The notes: generated by a model from the letters alone, not told the origin. A stretch of 64,000 nt of DNA from Rhopalosiphum padi (GCF_020882245.1 NC_083598.1:53977858-54041857); one strand, 5' to 3'; shown: positions 41,001 through 51,280, counted from the stretch's first letter. Program-made: numbers and translations.

Positions 41001-44000
41001 TGAGATAGGCACTTAGCAACTCGATGCTGATCAAGTTCGTAAACTCAGATTGGTTTACAGTGTAACCCGTAAATGTTCTTCAGTGTCAGTAAACTATAGT
41101 CACGTTATCTAACCAGATCGATCCACTTGAGCATTTGTTTATACGGTTGCGTGGCTTTGAATACTTTCTCAGAAATAACAATTAATGTCACGACCTAAAC
41201 CGTATCATTGTTATTGTATTAAATTAATCTGTCTTCAATAGTTGTTACAAAAAATTGAATATAAATCAGTTTACGTATTTTAAGTATAGTTTTCTATTTT
41301 TTTTTTAAATATTTTAAGGATCATGTTAATTAAGTTATTCACAACAAATTAGTTTATGAGTTTTAATATTAACTTATAACGTTAACGCATGTATTATAAC
41401 TTATAAGTTATAATTATTACCTATTTAAAAATTTTACACTTGAACTTTTTTATTTTTTTTATTTAATATTACTATTTTTTTTTATATTTAATTAAAATAA
41501 AATATCTAATAATATTATAGTGCATATTTTCCTGGCACAATCGACGTATACCTATTTAATTTGTGATAAATCTACAGGCACAAAATATGTACGATTTATA
41601 CTTCCGATAGTCCAAAAAAATCGACACAATTGACGAATATATACGTTTTATGAGACTTCGTCTTACACCTTTTTAGGTACTTTAACAAATTAAAATAAGT
41701 GTTATACATGTTTTTTGATTCAATTATGTTAATGGATTTATGTCTTTGCAATTAACTGTTTTAATTTTATTATTTTATTTATATTTTTAAATGATATACT
41801 AACACACATATTTATTTCATTTTATTTTTTTTTCAACGATTTTGAAAGGAAATTTAAAAAATAATAATACGGTGGATTTCATAATGGTGGATGGGGAAAT
41901 TATTATGGCTCTGACCTAAATATATTATTTGTTTAGTTCAAAATAAAATAATAAGCAGATTTGCTAAACGTTGGATAGTATTTTAGTATAAACTATATAG
42001 TATATAATAGTATTTAACACTTCAAAACGTATTCTAAACTCCCGTGGTTATTCTAATGGTGATACTACCTATAGAATAATGATATCATGCGGATGAAAAA
42101 TTGACCATGGATTAATATAGGTACACTTGAATTATTATTGTTTAACCCGAATCTGTTTCGTAAAAATATATAAATCATTTCAAGAACTCGACGTGTATTT
42201 GAGTATAATAATCATACCATTTATACGAAATATACGTGCCGTGAGTAATGCGCACCAATAGTTTATTATTATTATGTATATTGTATATGACGTGTTACAG
42301 CCCAATATTAAACCCAACCACCCATAGAAAGCATAGGGGAATTTTATAGAACGTGAAAGTTGACAAGGAATAGGCAATATTTATTTGACTACTACACAGT
42401 ACGATTATAAAAATGGGAAATGCTTAAAACAGATATTATTGTCAAACAAACGCTATCGTGATAGCGATAGAAAAACTGCATTTGGGGGTGAATGTAGTGA
42501 GTAGTACCTTATTAATTATAATCTCTATGTATATAATCGCAAAAACATCCCGACAAACATAAAATCTAATTACGATCAGTGATATGTCACGATATAAATA
42601 CAAACAACATTATATTTTATAATTATTATATGTTATTATCTTTTCTATGGACGCTGTTTTGACTGGAAAAAAAGTACTCGATTTCGAACTATTTTTATCG
42701 ATTGATTGGTAGGTACTTCTTTCTAAAAGGTATGGTTATGTGAGAATGATCGAAGAATGCCTCGGTTAACCTAATTATTCCCGAGTTCCACCCAATACGT
42801 TTTCCAAATGCGATGTATTATCTTATAGTTTTCAAATTCAATATGGCAAATCACCATGTTCTATTTTTTATTTTTATTTATTTTTATTGTTTTCACCGTT
42901 ATAGTATTAATATAGATATATTATTTCTAAACTTTAATACGTAAGAATTATTATTATCAACAAATCAATCATCTGCAATGGAATTAATTTTAGAAACACT
43001 ACAAAATAAAAACAATTATGACCGAGAAAATAATTTGATTTTATTATACGTATTATTTTTAATAATACAAGAATTTATTGAAGTTTCAGACACTAAAATA
43101 AAATATAAAAATATAACGACATAGCGTTTTATTAATTATAATTTCAAACAAGTAGGTATATCAAAACTCATTTTGATTGGTTTGTCTGAACTCAGTCATT
43201 GTAGCGTAGAACATTTTAGTAATTAAAAAAAAAAAAAAATGTATTTATAATCTAAATTAAATTGAATTGATTTAATCAAACTCGTAAAAATGTTTTTTTT
43301 ATATATACATATATATTCAAACTATCTCTTATCATCATATTATCACTTCACTTCTGGAAGTAATAATATGTCAAAATATTTTTAATGTGATTTGAGGAAT
43401 ACAACTATTTGAGTATCATATACAACAACGAACTAGTATACTGTATATAAAGGGTTATTTTGATGTATTGATATGAAATGTATGTTTAATTTTTATGTTT
43501 TGTGTTTAAATATTCACCACTCTCAAACTTATATTCCTGGATTCGTAAAATTTATAAATTAAATGGAATATTTGGTAATTTATAGATTATAAATTAAATG
43601 TACATTTTTATATTGAAATTATATAATTACAAATAGAAAAAAAAATAAAAATAAATTACAAATTGTGGTTATAATACTTTAATGGTATTGTGTAATATTC
43701 ATTTTACTATACAGATTATATTTTATATTTTTTAGAACATCACTTAAGCATTTAAAAGTATTAAAATGTTTTAACCTCCCTATGGGAGTTTTAATGATCC
43801 AAAAACATTATCAATGCAAAAATTAATATAAACATTTGAATAAAACACTATAACAGTAAATATATATATAATTATACATAATTTAATATATACTTTATAT
43901 TTATAAATATATATTTTGTTCGCCTTTGTTAATTGTTTATTTTTATGAATTTTAAATATAAGACGGACTTTTTAAACTTCACGATATAATATTCTTATAT

Positions 44001-47000
44001 TTTTTTTCATCCCATCATTAACTTAGAACAGTAGTTAGTAGGTATCTTTTAACTTTTGAATAACATATTTTCACATTAAAAAAAATTAGCATGGCAAATA
44101 TAGTATAGTAGTACTATTTTAACCTTAAAACGATGAATAAAAATGCAATCTACAAACGGATAATTGGATAACAGGAGATACAAATTTCCATTTGAACTCA
44201 AAAACCTGTTATTTGATAGTTTTAACAATTACCGTACGTCCGTACGCATAAAATGTTAAGAACCTTATTTACATGTGTGTAAATATTTATGAGAAATTTA
44301 TGCTTAAAATCCGTAGAAAAGAGGAAATTTAAATCGTCGATAGATACAGTTAATGCGGAACAGTGGTGCGATAGTAAATATTTCATTGAGTTTCAATACA
44401 ATATTATATCAAAAATATACAAATCCGATAGTTTAACAGAAGGAATTTATTTTTAAATAATATTTTTTTATATTAATTGTATTAATAGTATAGTGCAGCG
44501 GTTCTTAACCTTTTGTAGAACACGGACCCCGATGAAAGATTTTTAGAGATCGCGGACCCCCTACCAATTTTTTTTCAAATACCTTTTTTTTACAAAACAT
44601 ATCAAGTTATCATAACCAAAATTATAATAACTATTTTATACTACAAATTATAGAAGTAGACATAACAAAATGTACACATTTATAATTATAACACTTGAAC
44701 ATCATAAAACACTTAAATTTAAAAAAAAAAATTGTAATATAAAATTATTTTATTATTATTATTATTATCTTATTCTTAATATTCTTAAAACTTAATTTTT
44801 ATTTACTTAATTAATAAGTGTTAATGCGATGGTTGATGTTGCATTTCAGTTACGAGTTTTTGAACATCGGGCTCAATACTCGAAAGCTTTAATTGTAGTT
44901 CATATTCTACGTTTTCTATTCGGTTTCGAAACTTATTCTTAATATAAACAAGGGCGGAGAATGCTTTTCCACATAAATAAGTTGTGGGAAATGGAATCAA
45001 AACTTTCAGAGCTTTACTCGATAATTGTAGATAATCCTTTCGAACATGCAACCAAAAATGTTCTAATGACTTTTGATTGAACTGCATTTTTAAACTAGTA
45101 TCTGTAGACATTTCTACAAGGCTATCTTCTTCCAATGATGTCAGTCCATTTATTTGATGAATATCAATTTCAAAAGGTTGTCGAATCCAATGTCTACTTA
45201 TATCTGGAACAGGAAAGTAATCACGGAAGCTACGTTGCATATCACCCATGTGTATTCTGATGTCTATAAACTATAGTAATAATTTTAATAGACATGCTTC
45301 TACAACGGAATTTCTAAAAATGTTCACAAAAACATTTATGAACTCGGTTTTTATATGGTTTATAATAGGTACGTTGGTAGTCAAGTACCTACATTGAATT
45401 TCAAAGAGCAAACTCAGCATTGTGAAATTTATCTCTTTTTCGTTACAACTATTCGTTTTTTTCTTTTACATATTCAATGTTTTTTCTTTTTACTATATTA
45501 GAGTAGAAAACAATCCTTTGAATAATAATGAAAATATATAATTAATTGTATGTAATTATTATTTAGTTAGTAAAGTTAGTTACACAAAATTAAATTGAAA
45601 ATTTGTTATAGCCATGTCTCAAAATAGTATAAGTTAACTATATTCAAAATTATAATTTTTAATTTATAGAATAAAAGATTTTTATCTTATTAAATAATTT
45701 TGAAAATTGTCATATTTTTTTAATACATACCGTTGAATAAATTTTTCATTGTGCTCTAAGAATAATAATGATTATAATGATACTCATAAAATATACAAAA
45801 AGATGTACACGATACAAAGACAAGATTTTGAGGATTCGTCTTGCTTTGATATCATCTCATCACAATATAACGATATGTTATTATTGTTCACATATGAAAG
45901 CAATGATAAATCATCGCATTCTAAAAACCATTTTGACCATAATATAGTTCAGGTAAAACTGTATTTACTCATAATAATATATATTATATTTTCTTCAACA
46001 TAACATTTTTCACAGTAACAATATTTTTTAGGCCGATATTGAAAAATATATTTGTAATTTTTTAATAAATGTTTAAGTTCTTTTTTTAATTTATCATTAA
46101 ACTTACCTATTATTATTTAAAATCTTTACAGGTGTTCTATACTTATTTTTATTTTTGAAATAAAATAAATAATAACGTGTTTTGATAAAATTAGAATATG
46201 GGATAAATCGTGATTATTACGATATTAAATCGAGATAAAAAAATAATCAATGTGCTATGTTTTTTTTTCAAAACAATTTCACCGTAAATTGAATTATTTT
46301 TATGTTATTTTCTAAGAACTGAAAACTTATATCCATGATTATACTTATTTCTATTGTAAACTTGAATGTTCCAACGTGGAATCATCTGTATATAATTTAC
46401 AATCGATAAGAGAACCCATAAAAAATTAATTAATCACTACTAGCCAAAATAGTGTTCATCGACTCGATAGATAGATAAATAAATAAAGAACTCTAAACCT
46501 AGTGGGTAGTACTATTCGTGTTCGTGCCAAAAATCATAAATCCTTCGTTTCGAATTTTCTTTTATTGTTGAAAATCGGAAAAATTTAAGATTTCGTATAC
46601 CATATTATATAGATAAAGTACTTCGATATTTGATTTTTCACCATTTCCATACAATAAATATAACAAGAAACTATATTCTGAACTGTAAAATACATTATAC
46701 AGCAATAGTTTACTAAGTATAATATAATTTATCAAGAAGCTAATGTACCGCATACCTCGAGATACTTATAGAAGATTTTTCAGATATTGTGATTCGGTCG
46801 TTCGCAATGTAGAACTAAAGTTTAATGACCGATTAGAAATATAATATAATAATCATACACAATATATCAAAATGTTTTTGTATAATATAACAAAATCGTC
46901 TTCAATAACGCATGTGATCCACCTGCCACCGCACCGGACTAAACTTACTGTAATAATTGTTCCGATATGTACCTACCTACCTATTTGTATATACCGTGAA

Positions 47001-50000
47001 ATATATTATCGATGTAATGCATAATATGAACCAGAGCGACAATCGGGACGTGGTTATCGGGATGTCAACCAGACGAAATCTACAGCGCATGCTTTTGATA
47101 TGCGTATTATACCTAATATACGTAAGTGAACCCAAAATTGAGATTTAATAAAATTCGTTTTCATATTTCGATTACATCGCGGTGTCCGCGTTTAACACTA
47201 TAATAAAACGTTGTACAAAAAAATTATGATTTCCCTACCCACTTAAATCCAATTTATTTTAATCAATTTTTTAACTATTGAATAATAATAATTATACGTA
47301 GGTACTCTATAGTCGATGAAAAAAAATATCTAAAAATAAACACATTATACCATACACTACGGGTTGCATTATATTATATAGTATGCCAATTGCTATTATT
47401 TCAAATTTCATACGTCACGCCACTGTTTACCGCAGTGCGGGTTATTTTTAAAGAATAACTTATATGAATATTCGATATTACATTTTGTAGTACTGTTGAC
47501 AATCATATTTTATTTATTATTCTGTCACGTTAAAACTGTAAACACAAAATAATATTTTTGGGTTGGAATTCTTTTGGTACAAAAATACTGAACATTTTTA
47601 GACAACATAACCTTTTTATACTATATACTATACAGTATACACACACATATCATATCATATATATATATATAAAGACGGTATTTAATTTTTTATGACGTAC
47701 GTATTCTATGATGAAATATTTTCGAAACGCCATATCAGATAAAAACTGTAGTAGGTAACTTTCATAGTTACGTACATTATAGGACGTAGGTACATAAATC
47801 ATACTGCACGGTGTTCATTAAAGAGCTGATATTTCGATACACAGTTTTGGTTTTTGAAGCTATAGCTACGTAATGCTCGTTTTATAACTTATATATTTCA
47901 TATATCTTTAAACAAAAATAAGAAATTTTTATTTTGAATTTTTCGACAATTTTCATTTTAAGATTATTTTTTAATTTTAAAGCGTTTTACGTTTTTGGGA
48001 CACCTAACAATAAAATCCTGCTATTTTTTTAAAATTCCATGTTAAAATTTTATAAGTTTATAAGAATTTTTGTAACGTGTTAACACGGTTTTTACCTGAT
48101 AGAATAAAATTAATTTTTAACCGTTATTTTTAAACGTATACATAATATAACATAGAAATCGATATCACGGACGGTGACAACAATTAAATGAGATTCGAGA
48201 ATGCATTTTTTTTAGACTAAAAATCTATGTAAAAAAATTGAAAATTTGAAAACACTCAACTTTTTAAATTTAATAAAAAATATCTTTTGGTTTAAAGTTA
48301 AAATTAAAAATACTTAAAAGCATTATATATAGGTAGTTAAATTGTTTTTTTAGTGCTTTAAATGTATATCATCATAATTTAATGTTTGGGTTCGTTTTCC
48401 CATCAGAGGGGCAGATAGTTGTCTTGATGACGCGTTTGAGTTATACAATATCTGCTGAGTCGTAATACAATACAATCATTAATAGGTAATCTCAGTGTAC
48501 GATAAAAAAGCTAAAATGAAGGTTGTTTTACATTGAAACTCACCGCGTGCTGCCTAACCGTTCCAGGAAGAGGAAAATTTATTCACAAATGTCTGAATTC
48601 AAATAACGGAAGTCTCCTGTGAAAATTAAAAAATTAAATCCATAACAACTTATTATATAATTTACATAACTAAACGAAAAAGCGTGATATTTAAATACAG
48701 TACCGTGAAGCTTGTATTAATTATTATATTGTATTTAAATATAATTTTAATGAAACCAATATTCGATTACCCGCGGGCTTGACATTTCTGGAAAGTTTTA
48801 ATTAATCGCCTAAAATACCGTATCGTCTATATTATATAGGTACATAATCGTTCGCCGTATGAAATTTTTGTTCCTTCATAACATATATAATATGTTATGA
48901 AATATAACAAAATATAATAGTATCATTTTAATATAGACGAACCGAAAAACGATTAAACGTTCTAGAATTTTATTTTTATTTCCAGCTTTGCGCAACGTCC
49001 CAGGTTGTCGGTCATAACCAAAACACCCGTTGTCCTGTTGTAATCAGTATACTTTCGATGTTTCCTAACATTTTTTTCTTTTTCGCTACGTGCTGATATT
49101 TTTACAATTACAAAAGCGTCGGAGTCGTTAGCCACAGTTAACGGAAAACAACACCCTCGGGCGACCGCACCGTCGCAATGCAATATAATATAATTGTGTG
49201 TGTGTGTGTGTCTGGGTTTGTAAAGGGTCGAGAGCGAATTCATATACTATGTGTACTTTTGTTACATATATGCTGCACGCTATGCACGTCACACGAATTA
49301 ACTTACATGTTTTTGTTATCATATTAATTATTATAATTATTTTAACGGCCTCCCGACGACGTAACTATAGAGTAGTTTCTTGTAAATGTCAGCAGTAGCG
49401 TATTTAAGGCAAAATACGAGGAAGACATTTTGTACTTTTTTCGATATCAGAGGTTCTGCATTACTTGCTCTATGCTTCGAAATTCTAATTTTGTGAAGAC
49501 ATTAAAACTATACGAATCTCTCCTAAACATTATATACACTTATTTGCTGTCAAAATGTAATGTATTTATGAAATTAGATAATTTATAGATAAGAAATACA
49601 TATATTATGTAATTATACAATAATATATAACATTATATGAAGTTGTAATAGTAGTTATTAATTAATATTCATACAAATAATTCAAGTTTGGACCGAAATT
49701 TTGAAATAAATAAATTGTTGTTATGCTTTCTCCCTTTGAACAATTTAACAATTTAAAATAGGTGCAGATTTTTCTGTGCATATTCTAAATAGTATATAAT
49801 ATGTCTGCTATCATATATCTCTCACTTATTACCGCTTGGAAAAAGATAAAAAAAAACTGTTTTTACTACTGTAGATTTATATTATTATATCACATTATGA
49901 TATTCGCGTCTTGCTGTGTATATTTTTTTATTTCTCTACCTCTCTTGGGCATTTTTATTATTATTTTAATACACAAATAACAAAAGTGCAATTACGGCAA

Positions 50001-50190
50001 AAGAATATTCATTTATTTATTTTTTCGTGTGTATTTTTTTGGTGCAGGCAACTCAGAAGTGCGGTGCACGACGTGCTGTCCGGTCGGTCAATTGGCCGCC
50101 GGGCCAAAACCAACGCCGAGAAACCGGACCTCAGCCTTGCCGTCCGATTCGACATTATGAATTCGGTCGCCAACAACCGACATGCACCAA
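11009..50190 (+). CDS. Nmdar2: NMDA-type ionotropic glutamate receptor, probably subunit 2, N-terminal part (5 exons, partial)
   Basis: Joining 11009-11073, 11289-11574, 24218-24432, 27704-28099 and 50048-50190 gives 368 complete codons without a stop, and every junction has GT/AG and matching phase. The product would be an ion-channel subunit whose extracellular amino-terminal domain is seen here. Residues 1-21 are a signal peptide. Residues 23-117 form the start of lobe 1, with the LDLW helix and the I104-PVLWLP strand. Residues 118-188 contain HTGWHKFYVLHS, the usual W/H..V strand. Residues 190-320 carry the lobe-2 pattern VVVVV..D, AAALGLL.AG..AWLWL and VPVGMLSLRP. Residues 322-368 end in LAVRFDIMNSV, the closing strand before the ligand-binding domain. 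Family members have about 900 or more residues, so two thirds is missing to the right. Sequon-like sites are N77-KT, N244-AT and N294-WT. Subunit 2 is preferred because insect subunit 1 is much more conserved than this. A divergent receptor of another ionotropic class remains possible. Confidence 0.75.
11074..11288 (+). other. Intron between receptor exons 1 and 2
   Basis: A 215-bp phase-2 intron with donor GTACATATT and acceptor GCGTGCGTAG. It is the only short intron of the gene. The downstream reading frame is open through its last 77 bases, so intron retention would not be stopped there immediately. Confidence 0.75.
11289..11574 (+). CDS. Nmdar2: Receptor exon 2 (amino-terminal domain, lobe 1)
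   Basis: Acceptor GCGTGCGTAG at 11279-11288. The first base completes codon 22 (Ser), and codons 23-117 follow, ending DQ before donor GTGAGT, phase 0. NHVYVSVIHGHDQG corresponds to the first beta strand of the domain, ALEAVLDLWANKTIVACLLL to the helix-strand around the family's first conserved cysteine, and YRIPVLWLP to the next strand. In vertebrate GluN2 the residue before the DL is Cys; here it is L72, and the only nearby cysteine is C83. GC content is far above the flanking introns. N77-KT is a possible glycosylation site. Confidence 0.8.
12404..12419. repeat. Poly-A tract
   Basis: A run of about 15 A, preceded by a short CCACCACCACCA stretch. No associated element was recognised. Confidence 0.7.
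16290..16640. promoter_or_regulatory. CpG-rich intronic block
   Basis: GC- and CpG-rich relative to the intron around it, for example GCGAGCTCGGATG, CACGCACGTCG, CGGCGGCGGCGTCG and GGTCACCGACCGCCGG. The minus strand has an open frame over 16013-16558 (181 codons), but it has no ATG near its start and no recognisable domain, so I do not call it a gene. The composition is compatible with a promoter, an enhancer or an unmethylated CpG island inside the intron. Confidence 0.3.
17799..17822. repeat. AC/AT compound microsatellite
   Basis: An AC run followed directly by an AT run, at the edge of the CpG-richer part of the intron. Confidence 0.85.
18490..18760 (+). pseudogene. C-terminal relic of a non-LTR retrotransposon polymerase
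   Basis: Frames read ELRSLCSGEASVLKVVM, then TRWKPDSKRLRKHRSDK, then in another frame QEKYRDVIDAAMDLNGL followed by a stop. This is the order at the end of insect endonuclease/reverse-transcriptase polyproteins: an 'ELR.LYGEA.VVK..' block, a basic 'RWKP..KR.RGRPR.RW' block, and a final 'W..VV.AAM.LNGL' stop. A stop in the first block (before ELR) and frame changes between blocks show it is dead. Only the last 90 or so codons are recognisable. Family is RTE- or Jockey-like; which one cannot be decided by eye. Confidence 0.65.
19061..19085. repeat. AAT trinucleotide microsatellite
   Basis: A TAA/AAT run followed by TACTACTAC, within the CpG-richer intronic region. Confidence 0.9.
21956..22033. 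ncRNA. Candidate 78-nt hairpin (precursor-like)
   Basis: GATGCTA (21956-21962) pairs with TAGCATC (22027-22033), and ATTCAGGAAAT (21974-21984) pairs perfectly with ATTTCCTGAAT (22008-22018). The two stems are separated by an asymmetric internal loop of 11 and 8 nt, and the AT-rich 23-nt centre can pair further. Size and shape resemble a miRNA precursor. The unequal internal loop and AT-rich apex are unfavourable, and no known miRNA was recognised. Confidence 0.3.
24218..24432 (+). CDS. Nmdar2: Receptor exon 3 (amino-terminal domain, lobe crossover)
   Basis: Acceptor ATTTTTACAG, donor GTATAC; enters in phase 0 and leaves in phase 2. Codons 118-188 read ERWNDMVVRVSITPWELFSA and onward to LMLF. 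The block LRSFLLHTGWHKFYVLHS matches the family's 'L...DWH.F..V' helix and strand that begin lobe 2. The part after it (IDERVRTMLSIAPLSYTSVP) fits the region of the second-lobe helix. Flanking DNA on both sides drops to AT-rich intron. Confidence 0.8.
24433..27703 (+). other. Phase-2 intron (3.3 kb)
   Basis: Donor GTATACGA, acceptor TTTTTTGTGTAAATAG. AT-rich, with a poly-A tract at 25665-25680 and an AAT run near 26587-26602. No exon or recognisable element was identified. The part around 26860-27300 looks like worn interspersed repeat but could not be classified. Confidence 0.7.
27704..28099 (+). CDS. Nmdar2: Receptor exon 4 (amino-terminal domain, lobe 2)
   Basis: The largest and most GC-rich exon. 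The first base completes codon 189 (Arg); codons 190-320 follow, and two bases of codon 321 precede donor GTGAGC. SVVVVVGDRDSAQTVWRQAA and LGLLPAGNVAWLWLDIG match the strand-helix-strand of the receptor family ('V.L..S.ddA..i...A..LGL...gy.WI'). NVPVGMLSLRP matches the following '.P.Gml.l' strand. KHTIRAAVRVFAECIKDVMA is the next helix. Cysteines are C283, C292 and C306; in GluN2 one cysteine here pairs with the lobe-1 cysteine that is missing from its usual place. N244-AT and N294-WT are possible glycosylation sites. Several open frames in other phases are composition shadows. Confidence 0.85.
28325..29950 (-). pseudogene. Second decayed non-LTR retrotransposon (Jockey/CR1-like), minus strand
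   Basis: Read from right to left, the minus strand gives LPQDTVLGSLICINGLLNQN, a TGA at 29399-29401, then GKVLCFADDMVFLVSNSCL with the catalytic FADD intact (29371-29384). To the right, 29590-29830 matches the fingers/palm ('KPITLPMTIGKLLKKLHKNQ', 'FKILEYCREREILLSILKFY'). To the left, 28840-28980 gives a YGILEY-type block like the 'YGI..WG' thumb region. The left end at 28328-28350 is an ATT-repeat tail, expected at the 3' end of such an element. Multiple stops and frameshifts; 5'-truncated. Confidence 0.8.
28633..28656. repeat. Poly-A tract (24 bp)
   Basis: Uninterrupted A run inside the minus-strand retrotransposon relic. On the element's sense strand it is poly-T, so it is not the element's own tail and may have arisen by slippage or insertion. 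Confidence 0.8.
33927..33942. repeat. Poly-A tract
   Basis: An A run after TATAATATT, in otherwise featureless intron. Confidence 0.7.
36836..36910. repeat. GGT/GTG-rich imperfect repeat
   Basis: Imperfect GTGGTG repeats. A frame through it reads VISVVVVVVVFIVGYPIVVV, a product of the repeat rather than a membrane protein. No splice-consistent link to the receptor was found. Confidence 0.6.
39336..39361. other. Perfect 11-bp inverted repeat with 4-nt loop
   Basis: AATCATGTGTT (39336-39346), loop CCAT, AACACATGATT (39351-39361). It lies deep in the large intron and contains CATGTG/CACATG half-sites. No function is indicated. Confidence 0.6.
44744..44769. repeat. ATT trinucleotide microsatellite
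   Basis: ATT run inside the 3' noncoding part of the hAT relic. Confidence 0.85.
44821..45249 (-). pseudogene. hAT transposase C-terminal dimerisation region (ZBED5/SCAND3-like), truncated
   Basis: The 142-codon frame contains QKSLEHFWLHVRKDYLQLSS, then KALKVLIPFPTTYLCGKAFS and ALVYIKNKFRNRI. This is the hAT C-terminal signature: 'FW..v...yp.Ls..Al.iL..f.tTYlCE.gFS.l..iK.k.RnrL'. The usual Glu after LC is Gly here. Upstream, the same frame continues FIDIRIH before the Met and then meets a TAG, so the real protein was longer and the Met is internal. The DDE catalytic part and the BED zinc finger are absent. It could still be transcribed, but no evidence of a functional or domesticated gene is visible. 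Confidence 0.85.
47017..47121 (+). other. Possible first coding exon of an unrelated nested transcript
   Basis: From the first in-frame ATG after a stop, 35 codons read MHNMNQSDNRDVVIGMSTRR then NLQRMLLICVLYLIY and end exactly at a good donor GTAAGTGA in phase 0. The second half is a basic patch plus a hydrophobic stretch, like a signal sequence. Local GC is above background. There is no matching downstream exon that I can name, and chance is a serious alternative. Confidence 0.2.
47649..47671. repeat. AT-rich microsatellite
   Basis: A CATAT repeat passing into an AT run, next to an ACACAC stretch. Confidence 0.75.
49195..49211. repeat. GT microsatellite
   Basis: A GT run of about eight units, about 840 bp before receptor exon 5. 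Confidence 0.85.
50048..50190 (+). CDS. Nmdar2: Receptor exon 5 (end of amino-terminal domain)
   Basis: Acceptor TTTTTTTGGTGCAG. The first base completes codon 321 (AG+G, Arg), matching exon 4's phase 2 exactly. Codons 322-368 read QLRSAVHDVLSGRSIGRRAK, TNAEKPD, then LSLAVRFDIMNSVANNRHAP. It ends with one base before donor GTAAGT, phase 1. 'L...l..v..tG' followed by 'l..rFDImN' is the helix and final strand that close the receptor amino-terminal domain. A basic stretch (GRRAKTNAEK) sits in the loop between. The next exon should begin with two bases completing the codon, then a 'W.kVG' region; I could not find it in the window. Confidence 0.7.
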
Positions 50191-50859
50191 GTAAGTCGGA
50201 CACGTTTTTGCCCAATTAATTCATTCGTTGAACGTTTGCGGATATAATATGTTTAACTACCATCTCTATAAACGATTTTGCGTAGCCTAACTATACGACA
50301 CATTTGCACAATTTTATATCGCAATATTGTATATTGCAGTGGCATGCATAATATTGAATGCATCCGACATAATAATAGTATATTATTGTATATATGGCTG
50401 GATATGACACGAAATCCGAATGAAAAATCAATAACTCCACTCTATCACTTCTCGCCCGTTCAAACGTCGAATTTCTGGTTTCTCTCCCCTTTAAACCTAT
50501 TCAAAGAAATCCATATCTGAAGTGGCCATGTTAACTTTATCCATAATAGGTCATCGACCATTTACCAATTCGGGTGTGTATACTTTACCTATATAATAAT
50601 ATGTACATATATTACCTAAAATTACAACAATACTTGTACAGATTTCCATCATGGTGCACACATATAATAGATCACATTTTTATATAGACAAGTACATGGA
50701 TTATTTATACTATAATATGTATATACGTTTTCTTTGTAAATATTTACTTATTATAAACAGTTATAAACTATTTGATTTTGATGCAAGAACTGCTAATGAG
50801 AAATAGAAATATTGATACAGTTTTATAGTCTGACTTATCATTATGTACCATAATATAAT

Positions 50860-51280
50860 GGTATTCGGAAAAAAAACCCCTAACAAAGTAACAACATGCA
50901 TCGGAAAAAAAACTCGATCATAGCAAAAAAAAGCCTTGTACCAACTAAATACATTATTCGTTATTTTATTATGATTTACATAATTAAATATAATCATTAC
51001 ATTTATCTAAGTATAATTTTCATTTGCATATAATATAATACAATTTTAAGGTAAAAATTTAAAATAATTAATTTTTTAATAAAAATAATCAGATTAGTAT
51101 ATTAGATTTTCTAATGACAGTTAGCCACAACATTAGAAAACAATGCTGCTAAATGACAAATTACAATTATTTTAAATGTTTACCCTTAAAATTTTTTTAT
51201 ATTATATACAAATGACAATTAAACATAGATAAATGTAATGATTATATTATAATGTTGTTAGGGACTTTTTTTTCCTAGAT
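50860..51280. mobile_element. Fold-back (long terminal inverted repeat) element
   Basis: The sequence folds on itself around a 14-nt loop (51117-51130), with TTTTCTAATG (51107-51116) facing CATTAGAAAA (51131-51140). Farther out, the left arm ATAATCATTACATTTATCTA (50988-51007) faces its exact complement TAGATAAATGTAATGATTAT (51227-51246). TTACC..TTAAAATT and TTATATGCAAATGA-type blocks between them also match. The outermost match is CGGAAAAAAAACCCCTAACA (50866-50885) against TGTTAGGGACTTTTTTTTCC (51255-51274). The left arm carries about 100 bp more, including A-rich copies of GGAAAAAAAAC. No open frame. Family not recognised. Confidence 0.75.

Larger units (their letters stand above)
44496..45250 (-). 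mobile_element. 5'-truncated hAT transposon (ZBED5-like), 3' part
   Basis: The element's 3' terminus at 44496 reads on the + strand CAGCGGTTCTTAACCTTTTG, a typical hAT inverted repeat followed by two CGGACCCC motifs (44523-44530, 44553-44560). The transposase C terminus follows on the minus strand. The octamer before the end is GTATAGTG (44488-44495). I found neither the opposite terminus nor a second GTATAGTG downstream, so the copy seems to have lost its 5' portion. Its end sequence is related to those of the two MITEs in the window. Confidence 0.75.
28100..50047 (+). other. Very large phase-2 intron (21.9 kb)
   Basis: Donor GTGAGC, acceptor TTTTTTTGGTGCAG. Contents listed separately: a non-LTR retrotransposon relic on the minus strand (28325-29950), a hAT transposon 3' end (44496-45250), an 11-bp hairpin at 39336, a possible unrelated first exon at 47017 and microsatellites. 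Stretches 30-44 kb and 45.3-50 kb otherwise hold AT-rich low-complexity sequence with no recognisable gene. A GT-rich stretch at 36840-36910 encodes a Val-rich chance frame. Confidence 0.65.

Noticed and set aside
48980..49100. Possible exon after a TTTATTTCCAG acceptor
   Set aside because: The frame is open for about 40 codons, but it ends without a usable donor and its product does not resemble any receptor segment.
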